From Kutzneria sp035492655 (GTDB lineage: Bacteria > Actinomycetota > Actinomycetes > Mycobacteriales > Pseudonocardiaceae), in NCBI GenBank assembly GCA_035492655.1, contig DATJJB010000467.1, forward strand, positions 1-64,000: a stretch of DNA of 64,000 nt, written 5' to 3'. The notes below the pieces were generated by a model. It ran no database searches, was not told where the DNA came from, and was given only the letters and a program-made list of their open reading frames with translations. The position numbers and the translations under genes are program-made. Each line of letters begins with the position of its first letter. Within the stretch, counting starts at the first letter, position 1. Below are positions 19,001 through 27,600 of this stretch, in pieces.

Positions 19001-20350
19001 TCCGACATCGTCGAGTGCGACGACCGCTGGGTCCGCCAGCTGGTGTTGAACCTGATGACGTTCCTCTACCAGTGGGGCGACCACGAGGAGGCGGCCAATC
19101 TCGCGCGGCAGGCCACCGAGACCTGGCAGAACCGGCTGGACGAGACCGATCCGCAGCTGTTGCAGGCCTGGGGCCAGCAGGCGATCTACCTGTGGACGCT
19201 CGGCCGGTACGCCGAGGCCAGCCCGATCAACGAGCGGACCCTGGCGCTGCACCGGCGGGTGTCCGGCGAGGACAGCGAGGAGACGTTGCTGGCCGAGCGT
19301 CGGGTGGCCGTCGACCGGCGGGCCAAGGGCGACTTCAGCGGCGCGCTGGCCGTCAACCGGGACGTCTTCCAGAAGGCGAAGGGCGTCTTCGGCGACGACG
19401 ACCCGGTGACCCTGTCCGCGGCCCACGACCTCGGCGTCATCCTGCGTCTGGTCGGCGAGTACACCGAGGCGCGCGTCCTCGACGAGGACATGTACAAGCG
19501 ACAGGTGGAGCTGCGCGGCTACGACGCCCCGCAGACGCTGAACGTGTTGGGCGGCCTGATCCTGGACCGGATGGAGTTGGGCGAGTACGGCTGGGCCTCG
19601 GTCGAGCAGGAGCGGCTGGCCGAGCGGGCGGCGAGGTTGTTCGGCGAGGACACGGCGGCCACGTTGCAGCGCCAGCACCACCTGTCCATGGCGTTGCGCA
19701 AGAACGGCGATCACGCCGGCGCGCTGGAACGGTCGACACAGGCCTGGCAGCGGTACCGGGTGCGGTACGGCGACTCGCATCCGCAGACGCTGGCCTGCGC
19801 CATCGGCCACTCGATCAACCTGCGCAACGCCGGCGAGCTGAGCGCCGCGCAGCAGCTGGGCGAGGAGACGTTCGGCCGGTACCGCGAAGTGCTGGGTGAG
19901 CACCATCCGTACACGCTCGCGGCGGCGGTCGACCTGGCCGTGACCCTGCGGCTGATGGGCGACGCGGATGCGGCGCAGCGACTCGACGAGCGGTCGCTCG
20001 AGCAGTTCCGCACCATGTTCGGCCCGGATCAGCCGCACGCCATCGGCACCGCCATCAACCTGGCCAGCGACCTAGCCGCGCGCGGCGAGTTCGAGAACGC
20101 GCTGAAGCTGGACAACGATGTGGTGGTCCGGGCGGAACGAGTGCTGGGGGCCGATCACCCGACGACGCTGGCGGCGGCCGTGAACCGGACGTTCGACTTG
20201 CGTGCGCTGGGGCGGACGCTGGAGGCGGACCCGCTGTACGTCGACGTGATGAACCGCTATCGCCGCGTGCTGGGCGACAAGCACCCCGGTGTGGTGGCCG
20301 CGTCCACCAGGACCCGCGCCAACTGCGACCTGGACCCGCTGCCGCTGTGA
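16058..20350 (+). CDS. fxsT: FxsT-type protein: vWA-like (SAV_2336 N-terminal), NB-ARC and TPR domains
   Basis: This 1430-residue protein combines three modules. A vWA-like domain (about 160-360) has an intact MIDAS (VVDMSPSM, D170/S172/S174). A central NB-ARC ATPase follows (P-loop GMGGIGKTQ near residue 650; ITSRNPDW; GDLPLAIAQAA). The C-terminal half is tetratricopeptide repeats (LGVILRLVGEYTEA, MALRKNGDHAGA and others). This is the layout of the FxSxx-COOH system TPR protein. It is the vWA partner expected after VMAP and MoxR, with one base between genes. Likely a cytoplasmic ATP-dependent sensor. Which signal it reads is unknown. Confidence 0.85.
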   Translation: MAGPMAGAADEPAGRTGDALGWREFADAVWLGVATQRFWERQHRPRGTASEPPPADRPPPPVWPKSEPMAGPTPIPSTVDPVVVEPMDRTPDPVVTSVRAELRAATKLPWTPADMIRALRPFKRRVPSPRPDEIELVEDETAEQAAQSGVWLPITRPVQTRWLDLTLVVDMSPSMVLWRPTVRAFTAVLEQLGAFRSVRHCFLDATEEPVLRAGSAEADAPTHGPGEVVDFSGRRIVLVLTDGVGAAWRQGRVAAMLAHWAAVMPVALVHMLPQRMWSRSRLGLRHADVLPPRPLAPNRGWRVELADAWVDPEQAAADAADAVPIPVFELMPRWMASCAALFTGASSRPAKAMVMLARTKPRPPVAEDEPTAPPSAHELVTRFLGRASPLSYRLATLLAAVPVDLDVARTVQAELVPESGPAHLAEVLDSGLLRPSGPDSWQTTSFEFASTAVREVLLSGARRTETAHVVRTVAERHSVLTSLAQIIDDPDNSPDPTAEHLQLDRTVLRALSGPYLRRAARLEERAVEDTRSSETRVNTKEVGLTGTQGGGRIGSVSTSASDVATAAGPGDPPAVSTPAEPSPRRAELAIVATTAPHTPQAEDVPTIWGDVPPRNPIFTGRDDLLGQLSRRLTAGGTTAILPAALHGMGGIGKTQIAAEYIYRHLQDYELVWWIQATQPAQIRAALTDLAQALRLTGAREAHTAVPAVREALRIGVPYRRWLLVFDSAESPEAVRPFFPSNGPGEILITSRNPDWAGVARPLEIAVFSRAESKELLRRRGPEIDDAQADALAQKLGDLPLAIAQAAAWRAETGMPVREYLRLFDEKVAEILDTTRPDDYEVPLAAAWNVSFDELQSRNPAAHQLLQVCAFFAPDPISRSLFTGVRGLSIAVELDAALRNPIGLGRAIRDINRYGLAKIDHRNDTLLLHRLVQLVLRDRMPPQRRADMKHGAHQLLANLDPNDPSSASQWSRYQAILPHAYASDIVECDDRWVRQLVLNLMTFLYQWGDHEEAANLARQATETWQNRLDETDPQLLQAWGQQAIYLWTLGRYAEASPINERTLALHRRVSGEDSEETLLAERRVAVDRRAKGDFSGALAVNRDVFQKAKGVFGDDDPVTLSAAHDLGVILRLVGEYTEARVLDEDMYKRQVELRGYDAPQTLNVLGGLILDRMELGEYGWASVEQERLAERAARLFGEDTAATLQRQHHLSMALRKNGDHAGALERSTQAWQRYRVRYGDSHPQTLACAIGHSINLRNAGELSAAQQLGEETFGRYREVLGEHHPYTLAAAVDLAVTLRLMGDADAAQRLDERSLEQFRTMFGPDQPHAIGTAINLASDLAARGEFENALKLDNDVVVRAERVLGADHPTTLAAAVNRTFDLRALGRTLEADPLYVDVMNRYRRVLGDKHPGVVAASTRTRANCDLDPLPL

Positions 20351-20405
20351 GCGAGCTTGCGAGCGAACCATCGGGCACAGCGAGACACACCGAGCGCTAG
20401 CGAGG
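20346..20405 (+). repeat. GAGCGAGC-rich short element after the FxsT gene
   Basis: The stop codon merges into GAGCGAGCTTGCGAGCGAA, and a second similar unit (CGAGCGCTAGCGAGG) lies 35 bases on. Such runs resemble short dispersed palindromic elements found after actinomycete genes. Only one copy is in this window, so repeat status is inferred. Confidence 0.3.
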
Positions 20406-20421
20406 AGGTTCTGTGAGCTGG

Positions 20422-20451
20422 GAGCGCGGCCCGTCTCGGCGGGCCGCGCTC
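20422..20451. terminator. bidirectional terminator hairpin
   Basis: GAGCGCGGCCCG and its perfect complement flank a TCTCGG loop (12-bp stem). It sits between the convergent FxsT and Crp genes, and its right arm overlaps the Crp gene's stop codon (20450-20452), so one hairpin can serve both strands. Confidence 0.8.
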
Positions 20452-21145
20452 AGTCTCCGGGCTCCGAGGCCAGCGACCGCAGCACGTCGGGCCGCAGCAG
20501 TTCGATCCGCCGCCTGGCCGTACGCACCACGCCACGGTCCCGAAGCTGCTTCAACGCCCGGGTCACGGCCTCCCGCGACGCGCCGACCGCCTGGGCCAGG
20601 TCGGCCTGGGAAAGCGCGATGGAAATCGTGACGCCGGCTTCCTCTCCTATCTCGCCGTACCTTTCCGCATAGTCGAGCAACAGCAGCGCAATACGCTGTT
20701 GGCTCAGGTAGGCGCCGAATTCGAGACGGTGGATGTCGGCCTCCCGCAGCCGTTGGACCACCATGCGGAGCAGGGCGAACGTGGTCGCGCCGTCGGAGAT
20801 GAGCAGTTGTCGGAACGCGGCGCCGGAAAGCTGGATGGCGGTGACGTCCGAAATCGCGGTCACGGTGGCCGAGCGGGGTCGGCCGTCGATGGCGGAGAAC
20901 TCGCCGAGCAGATCGCCCGCGCCGCGGATGGCCAAGACCACCTGCCGGCCGGTCGGCGCCGACGACGCCACCTTCACGCGGCCGCTTTCCAGCAGCAGCA
21001 CGTGATCGGAGTGCTCGCCGGCCAGGAACAGCGTGCTCCCGGCGGCCCAGCGGCGGCGCACGCCCAGCGCGAGCACGGCGTCGCGGTCGAGGTGAAATGG
21101 CCGACCGGCCCCCAATTCCGCACCTCCGAGGCCGACGCCGGTCAC
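20450..21145 (-). CDS. Crp/Fnr-family transcriptional regulator with intact cNMP-binding cassette
   Basis: The 231-residue protein has an N-terminal cyclic-nucleotide-binding barrel (STLFLAGEHSDHVLLLESG) and a phosphate-binding cassette GEFSAIDGRPRSATV. The Glu, Arg and Ser in that cassette match the cAMP contacts Glu72, Arg82 and Ser83 of E. coli CAP. A dimerisation helix and a C-terminal winged helix (LSQADLAQAVGASREAVTRA) follow. No Fnr-type N-terminal Cys cluster is present, so a nucleotide ligand is likelier than Fe-S or oxygen. GTG 21145 is the start. It diverges from the precursor-peptide operon, which makes that operon its probable target. The cyclase-like gene in the same locus could supply the ligand (inference). 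Confidence 0.85.
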   Translation of the reverse strand: MTGVGLGGAELGAGRPFHLDRDAVLALGVRRRWAAGSTLFLAGEHSDHVLLLESGRVKVASSAPTGRQVVLAIRGAGDLLGEFSAIDGRPRSATVTAISDVTAIQLSGAAFRQLLISDGATTFALLRMVVQRLREADIHRLEFGAYLSQQRIALLLLDYAERYGEIGEEAGVTISIALSQADLAQAVGASREAVTRALKQLRDRGVVRTARRRIELLRPDVLRSLASEPGD

Positions 21146-21392
21146 ACCGGTGGTCGACCGGCTGCGCGTTCATCATCCCTTTGGCGCAGCGACCTGTCTA
21201 TACGGCCGAACGGATATCGCGGTGGTTCCCGCATATCCGGGATTCGCACGGCGATCTCCACCGGACACGAGACATGCGGGCGCACGTGCATCTGCGGGCA
21301 TCGACCGGGGCTCCATGGGCACTCTTCACAATTGGACTCGGAAGCGCCAGACTGTTCTGGAGGACTGCCGACACGAGAGGTAATCCGCCATC
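21146..21392. promoter_or_regulatory. divergent promoter between Crp gene and peptide operon
   Basis: This 247-base gap has no gene. It carries the promoters for both sides and an AGAGG ribosome site about 10 bases before the peptide start. I did not find a convincing TGTGA-N6-TCACA box. Confidence 0.5.
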
Positions 21393-21578
21393 ATGAGTTC
21401 ACCCTTGAGTCACACGGAATCGCACGTGGAGACCGAGTTGGTCGACGTCGGCGGGATGCCGCTGGACGAGCTACGCACCTCGCGTGACGCGGCCGTGGTC
21501 CGGTCCCTCCGGCACGTGGTCGCGCGCAGCGCGGACCGGGGCGTCACCGAGGTGAACTGCGCGGGGTCGAAGGACTGA
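21393..21578 (+). CDS. FxsA-like RiPP precursor with a variant (A-x-S-x-x) C-terminus
   Basis: The 61-residue peptide matches the FxSxx-COOH precursor leader: VETELVDVGGMPLDELRTS, then VVRSLRHVVARS. Normal family members end Phe-x-Ser-x-x-COOH. Here the end is VNCAGSKD, so the Ser spacing is kept (A-G-S-K-D) but Phe is replaced by Ala, and a Cys and terminal Asp appear. Without an aromatic residue the usual radical-SAM cyclophane could not form. The HExxH hydroxylase starts 6 bases after the stop, in a probable coupled operon. Product: a ribosomally made, modified C-terminal peptide of unknown role. Confidence 0.8.
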   Translation: MSSPLSHTESHVETELVDVGGMPLDELRTSRDAAVVRSLRHVVARSADRGVTEVNCAGSKD

Positions 21579-21584
21579 CCCCGG

Positions 21585-23402
21585 ATGCCCACCGAATCCG
21601 AGGGGGATATTCGGCCGCATCGCTTGTCCTGGGCCGATTTCGACGAGCTGGCCCGTGGTGGCGGCGGCGCGGCGGTGGTGCGGGTGCTGCGCCGGGCCGA
21701 GCGGAGCCGGCGCCTGCTGCTGATGCGGGCGTTGGCCGACCACGTCGCCAAGGCGCCAGAGCTCTGCGGCCCGTTGCCGTCGTGGGAGGACGCGTGGGAG
21801 CTGCTGGCCCGGGCGCAGCGTCGGGCGCCGGCCGAGCTGGACGCCGTCATCGACCATCCGTATACGGGTAGCTGGGCCGGTTACACCACCAGGTTGCTGC
21901 GCAACGGAATCGCCGGCGTCGGCCCGGCATGGGCGCACCTCGGCCACGTGCACGCCATCGCCGCGGCCGCAGCCATCAGGGCGGGGCTCGATTTCGACGC
22001 CACGGTGCCGGTGTGGCGTGGCTTCGCCGCACTGCCGACGCTGGGCGTCGCCAACGTGGCGACGACATCGACCCATTCCGTGGCCAGGGTTCGGGTCCGA
22101 GACGGGCAGGTGACGATCAGCGCCACGAGCACTCGGCTGCGGTTGCCGGCGGACCTGTCGACGGATGCCTCGGGCTGGTGGGGAATCCGGCGGCTCACCG
22201 TGCCGGCCGATGTGCCGCTGTCGGTGCGCCTCGACGACGTCGACCCGTATCGCGGTCTCTACGAACCGGTGCTGCCGCAACGACTCGATGACGACACCGT
22301 GACGACGTGGCAGTCACTGCTGTCACAGGCGTGGCCGGTGCTGGTGGCCCGACTGCCCGAGCTGGCCGCGACGATGCCGGCCGGGCTGGACTCCCTGGTG
22401 CCTCGGCCGATGATCCCGTTCCGGCTGCCGAGCGCGTCCACCGGCGAGGCGTTCGGCAGCGCGGTGGTGAGTCGGCCAGAGGACCCTCTGTCGTTGGCCG
22501 CCACCCTGGTGCACGAGTTCCAGCACATCCGGCTCAGCGGCCTGCTGCACCTGGTGAATCTGCGTAGCGACGACCCCGAGGAGCGGATATACGCGCCGTG
22601 GCGGGACGATCCGCGCCCGCTTTCCGGTGCTCTGCAAGGGGTCTACGCCTTCTTCGGGGTTGCCGAGTTCTGGCGCTCGGTGCTGCGTGACGGCGACGAG
22701 TCCACGCGGCGTTGGGCCGCTTTCGAGTTCGCGCTGGCCCGTACCGCCACCTGGCGCACGGCGCGGACCCTGCGCCACGACCACGGGCTGACCGACGCCG
22801 GACGGCGTTTGCTCGACGGCGTGCTCGAGCGGCTGCGGCCGTGGCAGGACGAGCCCGTGCCCGCCGCCGAGGTCGAACTCGCCGCCGCGGTGGCCGCCGA
22901 CCACCGAGCCGTGTGGCGGATCCGGCACATGCGCCCGTCGCCCCGCACCGTCGCGGTGCTCGCCGCCGCCTGGGCGTCCGGCGAGCGGCATCCGGCAAGC
23001 ATCGATCTCGCCGGCAGCACCGGCCCGACCCCCGTGCCCGATGGTGCGTGGTCACCCGCACGCACCGACATGATCCGCCTCGGCCTCACCATTGACCCCG
23101 GTGACCGCGCCGCCGCGTGGGCGGCCGTCCCCGAGGCCACCCCCGCCGACATCGCCTACGTCTCCGAGCACTACGCCGAGGCCATCGACCGCAACCGGGC
23201 TCAACTGGCCATCGAGCCCGACCACGCGAGCGCCTGGGTCGGCCTGGGCTTGGCGTGCCGTGGTTACGGCCGAAGCGCCGCCGGCCGGGCCTTGTTGGCA
23301 CGCCCCGAACTCGTGCGCGCCGTGCACCGCCGCCTCCGTGCGACTGGTGAAGCGCCTGATCCCGTGCGGCTCGCGGACTGGATCGGCCGAATCGTGAACT
23401 AG
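21585..23402 (+). CDS. stand-alone HExxH putative peptide beta-hydroxylase
   Basis: The 605-residue protein carries LVHEFQHIRLSGLLHLVNL with an intact H310-E311-x-x-H314 metal motif. A helix-rich C-terminal part with TPR-like elements (AIEPDHASAWVGLGLACRG) follows. This is the HEXXH peptide-modification domain that is usually fused behind, or next to, the radical SAM enzyme FxsB. Such enzymes are described as 2-oxoglutarate-dependent peptide beta-hydroxylases. Here it stands alone right after the precursor, and no CxxxCxxC radical SAM gene is in the window. Likely reaction: hydroxylation of a core residue (Asn, Cys or Asp) of the preceding peptide. ATG 21585; no terminator is obvious. Confidence 0.75.
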   Translation: MPTESEGDIRPHRLSWADFDELARGGGGAAVVRVLRRAERSRRLLLMRALADHVAKAPELCGPLPSWEDAWELLARAQRRAPAELDAVIDHPYTGSWAGYTTRLLRNGIAGVGPAWAHLGHVHAIAAAAAIRAGLDFDATVPVWRGFAALPTLGVANVATTSTHSVARVRVRDGQVTISATSTRLRLPADLSTDASGWWGIRRLTVPADVPLSVRLDDVDPYRGLYEPVLPQRLDDDTVTTWQSLLSQAWPVLVARLPELAATMPAGLDSLVPRPMIPFRLPSASTGEAFGSAVVSRPEDPLSLAATLVHEFQHIRLSGLLHLVNLRSDDPEERIYAPWRDDPRPLSGALQGVYAFFGVAEFWRSVLRDGDESTRRWAAFEFALARTATWRTARTLRHDHGLTDAGRRLLDGVLERLRPWQDEPVPAAEVELAAAVAADHRAVWRIRHMRPSPRTVAVLAAAWASGERHPASIDLAGSTGPTPVPDGAWSPARTDMIRLGLTIDPGDRAAAWAAVPEATPADIAYVSEHYAEAIDRNRAQLAIEPDHASAWVGLGLACRGYGRSAAGRALLARPELVRAVHRRLRATGEAPDPVRLADWIGRIVN

Positions 23403-23757
23403 TGATCGGGGCTGGAAGTTCGTCGGAGGTGATCATGCCACCGTCAGCGGGCGGGGCGCGTGGCGGTCATGACGGCCGATTCGGGCGAGCAACTGGTTGC
23501 GGTCGTCGCGGGCGAAAGGTCCAGGCGAAGCGGCAAGCCACACGGGCATGGTGCATGTCGTAGGCGGCGAAGCCACGATGACTACGACAACTCGATCCTG
23601 TCCAGCGGCTACCCTTTAGGCACGCCACAAGAGGCACTCGACTGCGCGTGCGGCCTCTATCTCAACGACGCCAAAGCGTGGCTACGACCCCCGACGAACT
23701 AACGGGCGAGACCGCTAGTCGGGTATCTGTCCTTCGCCCCGTCATTGATCGAACCTT

Positions 23758-23925
23758 CTAGGCTTGATGCAGATTGGCGCGGATGATCTTAAACGGAGGA
23801 TGGTCGCGGTCGAGGACGCGCTCAGCGTCTGCCGTGTCGGCTTCACGCAAAGCGATCGCTTGGTCAAAATCTGCCTACCGCTTCATAGGCGCCGGCGAGG
23901 TTGCTTCGGGAGGTCAACCGGGATT
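23758..23925 (-). pseudogene. C-terminal relic of a TPR protein (frameshifted)
   Basis: Reading the minus strand gives LTSRSNLAGAYEAVGRF, then after one extra T in a TTTT run DQAIALREADTADAERVLDR, then DHPPFKIIRANLHQA and TAG (23758-23760). This is the NNLAxAYxxxGRxxEAIxLxE...ERVLGxDHPxT repeat of NB-ARC/TPR proteins. A further fragment (MTDSPDGRP...AYDQLNFDEQNPG, 24072 down to 23914) lies just upstream in another frame. The whole is best read as the decayed end of a lost TPR gene. Confidence 0.6.
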
Positions 23926-24248
23926 CTGCTCGTCGAAGTTCAGTTGGTCATAGGCCTCGAGCAGCTCGCGTCGGAGAAGGGCGTGGAGTTCGCCATCTGT
24001 CAGATGGTTGTCTGGGCAAAGCTGGCGAGGGTCCACGCTTCGCGCTGGTCGACCGTCCGGGGAGTCGGTCATCCCACCCTTGGTCTGAATGGAGCGTGTC
24101 TGGCTCACCCGTGAGTGTGCGTGCGGGTCGGCGGGAATGTTCTTTTTGCGCGTAATTGCCGTTCTGTCCGTAGGTACAGCGCCCCGTGTGTGTTGGGAGT
24201 GCCGATGGTGGCATCGGATCGGCCGATGGGCGTATTGTGGGAATGTAT

Positions 24249-24262
24249 TTCACAAGTGTGAA
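24249..24262. promoter_or_regulatory. TTCACA-N2-TGTGAA operator-like palindrome
   Basis: A perfect 6-base inverted repeat with a 2-base centre sits in the low-GC leader about 350 bases before the synthetase start. It is a plausible site for a dimeric HTH repressor or activator; the regulator is not identifiable. Confidence 0.4.
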
Positions 24263-24382
24263 CACTGATTGTGCGCAGGATGGTCGCATGTCTTTTCTGT
24301 TGGAGACCTTCGGCATGTGGCCGATAGGTGTTTCTATTTGTGCTTGGTAAATTGTTTCGAGGGCAAGTAATTGGCTTTTCGG

Positions 24383-24399
24383 TGTACGTTGAATGTACG
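24383..24399 (+). promoter_or_regulatory. 11-bp-spaced TGTACG direct repeat
   Basis: TGTACG occurs at 24383-24388 and 24394-24399, one helical turn apart, about 215 bases before the synthetase. SARP proteins bind direct repeats with 11-bp spacing, so a SARP site is possible, but there are only two repeats and no clear -10 box. Confidence 0.3.
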
Positions 24400-24613
24400 G
24401 ACGTGGTCGTCCGAACGGTCGCACGATCGGCCGTTGGTTGACGTGGCGTCATTGCTGTCACCGTAACGGACCTGTACTTCCGCATAGCTTCCCCATATCT
24501 TTGTCCGCGTCGCCAGTGGGATGTGTCGGGGTCCCGCCTTCTGTGCATTCGCCCTTCTGTTGGGCGCTGAATTGTCGGAATTGTGCAGCGGATCATCCGT
24601 TTCGGAGGGGAAT

Positions 24614-27600
24614 ATGGTCGGGATTTCCGAGCGCGCGCGGGTGCTGAGACCCGACGCGAGCGGGGTGCGCTGGCGCCACGGCGAGCGCCTGGACCACCTG
24701 TTCGAGCAGTGCTGTGACCGCACGCCGGACCGGCTCGCGGTCGACGCCGGCGACGTCCGGCTGACCTACCGGAGCCTCGACGCGCGGGCCAACCGGCTCG
24801 CTCGCCATCTGCTGGCCAACGGTGTGCGGCCCGGCGACCGGGTCGGCCTGCTGTTCGACGACCCGGTGCAGACCTACGTCGGCATGGTGGCCGTGCTCAA
24901 GGCGAACGCGGTGTACGTGCCGCTGGACGTGGCGTTCCCGGACGACAGGATCGCTTACATCGCCGGGGATGCCGGGATCCGGGTAGCGCTCACGTTGCCA
25001 CATTTGCGAGACCGGCTCGGTGACGTCGAGCCGCTGTGCGTGGACGTGGCTTTGGCGCGGACCGCCGAAGTGGACGGACAACGGCTTACTCCCGCAGAGA
25101 AGGGAGAACCGGTCGACGAACTCTGCTACATCATCTACACGTCGGGCTCCACCGGCCGGCCCAAAGGGGTCGCGGTGGAGCACGCGAGCATCTGCAACTT
25201 CGTCCGTGTCGCGGCGGAGGTCTACGGCATCGTCCCGGCCGACCGCGTCTACCAGGGCATGACGATCGCCTTCGACTTCTCGGTCGAGGAGATCTGGGTG
25301 CCGTGGATGTCCGGCGCGACCCTGGTGCCCAAGCCCGGCGGCGCCGGCCTGATCGGCCGCGAGCTGGGAGAGTTCCTGCGGGACAACGCGGTCACCGCGC
25401 TGTGCTGCGTGCCGACACTGCTGGCCACGCTGGACGAGGACCTGCCCGGCCTGAGATTCCTGTTGGTGTCGGGCGAACCGTGCCCCCGGGATCTCGTCGC
25501 CCGCTGGCACCGGCCCGATCGCCGCTTCCTCAACGTCTACGGGCCGACCGAGGCAACCGTGACGGCCACCTGGACCACGGTGGATCCCGACCAGCCGGTG
25601 ACCATCGGCGTGCCGCTGCCCACCTACGCGGTGGTGATACTCGACCCCGAGGCGAATCGGGCGGTCGGCCCGGGCGAGATCGGGGAGATCGGCATCGCCG
25701 GCATCGGGCTGGCCCGCGGTTACCTGAACCGCGACGATCTGACCGACCGGGCGTTCGTCCGGGATTTCCTCGGCATCGAGCACAATCCCTCCGGCCGCAT
25801 ATACCGCACCGGTGACCTCGGCCGGGTGGACGGGCGGGGGCGCATCGAATACCTGGGCCGTATCGACACCCAGGTCAAGATTCGCGGCTACCGGGTGGAA
25901 CTGACCGAGATCGAGTCGGTGCTGCTGCGGGCGCCGGGCGTCGCCCAGGCGGTCGTGGACACCTACGAGCCCGAGCCGGGCCTCGTCGAGCTGGTCGGCT
26001 ACTACAGCCTGCGGGCGGGTGCGCCGGCGGCGGACCGGGAGGACATCCTGGCGCGGCTGCGTGCGCACCTGCCCGCCTACATGGTGCCGGCCTACCTGGA
26101 ATGCCTCGACGCCATCCCGATGACGCCGAGCAACAAGGCGGACCGCAAGAACCTGCCGCCGCCGGCCGGACCGCGGAGCCTTGTCGCCGCGCGTGACCAC
26201 GTGGCGCCGGCGACGGACGCCGAACGCGTGCTGGCCGACGTACTGGCGGAGGTTCTGCACGTGGAACAGGTCTCGGTGGACAGCGACTTCTTCGCCGACC
26301 TCAGTGCCAACTCCCTGCTGATGTCGAGGTTCTGCGCGCGGGCGCGCGAACATCCCGCCCTGCCGGCGATCGCCATGCGTCAGGTGTACCTCAACCCGAC
26401 CGTCCGGGCGCTGGCCGCGGTGCTGCCCGCCGGGCCCGAAACCGCGCCGCCCACCGAGGAACCGACCGTCGAGCCGATCGCGACCTGGCGGTACGTGCTC
26501 TGCGGCGCGCTGCAGGCCCTGATCTTCCTCGGCTACCTCTACTTCTACGCCCTGGTCGCGGACATCGGGATCGGCTGGATCCTGTCCGCCGGCTCGCTGG
26601 TCGACGCGTATCTGCGCTCGGTGGCCTTCGGCGGCGCCGGTTTCGCGGCCGTGTGCGCGCTCCCGGTGCTGCTGAAGTGGCTGCTGGTCGGTCGCTGGCG
26701 GGAGCGGTCCTTCCCGGTGTGGAGCCTGGCCTATGTCCGCTTCTGGACGGTCGCGACGCTGATCCGGCTCAACCCGATGCGACTGTTCGTCGGCTCTCCG
26801 CTCTACCCGGCCTACCTGCGGCTGCTCGGCGCGAAGATCGGGCGGGGCACGGTCATCCTCTCCCACAACGTGCCGGTGTGCACCGACCTGCTGACCGTCG
26901 GCGCCGGTTCGGTGATCCGCAAGGACACGTACTTCACCTGCTACCGGGCCGTCGCCGGCCGGATCCGCACCGGACCCGTGACCCTGGGCCGGGAGACGTT
27001 CGTCGGCGAGGCCACCACCCTGGACATCGGCACCTCGATGGGCGACCGGTCGCAGCTCGGCCACGCGTCCTGTCTGCACCCCGGAACTTCCGTTCCCGAC
27101 GGCGAGTCATGGCACGGTTCGCCGGCGCAACCGACCACGGTGGACCATCGGGCGGCCTGTGTGGCACGGCGACGTCGCTGGAGCCGGGCCAGGTTCAGCG
27201 CGACGCAACTGCTCACCATGATGGGCTTCACCATCCCCCTGGTGCTGCTGGCCGGCACCCTCGTCGACAGCTGGTTGACCGGCGGGTTGCCCGTCGACGA
27301 GTCGAACCCGGGGTTCTACGAGGACGAGCTCGGCCTCACCGGCGCGCTGTACTTCGGGACCGTCGTGATCGGACTGGCCCTCGTGTGCACGCTGCCCCGG
27401 CTGCTCGCCCTGTTCGTGCGCCCCGACCGGTGCTACCCGCTCTACGGGCCGCGCTACTCGATGCAGCGGGCGATCACCCGGTTCACCAACAGCCGCACCT
27501 TCACCTACCTGTTCGGCGACAGCTCCTACATCGTGCACTACCTGCGGCTGCTGGGATACGACCTCGGCGAGGTCGAGCAGACCGGGTCGAACTTCGGGGT

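Larger units (their letters stand above)
23403..24613. other. intergenic region with TPR relic and low-GC regulatory stretch
   Basis: No intact gene is supported in 1.2 kb. The first 350 bases contain an unconvincing 80-codon frame. Then a TPR-protein relic lies on the minus strand. From about 24110 to 24610 GC drops well below the rest, stops occur in all frames, and palindromic or direct-repeat elements appear, as expected for the regulatory region of the following synthetase gene. Confidence 0.6.

Noticed and set aside
23460..23702. 80-codon plus-strand frame
   Set aside because: No ribosome site, no family resemblance, odd composition; kept as part of the intergenic description.
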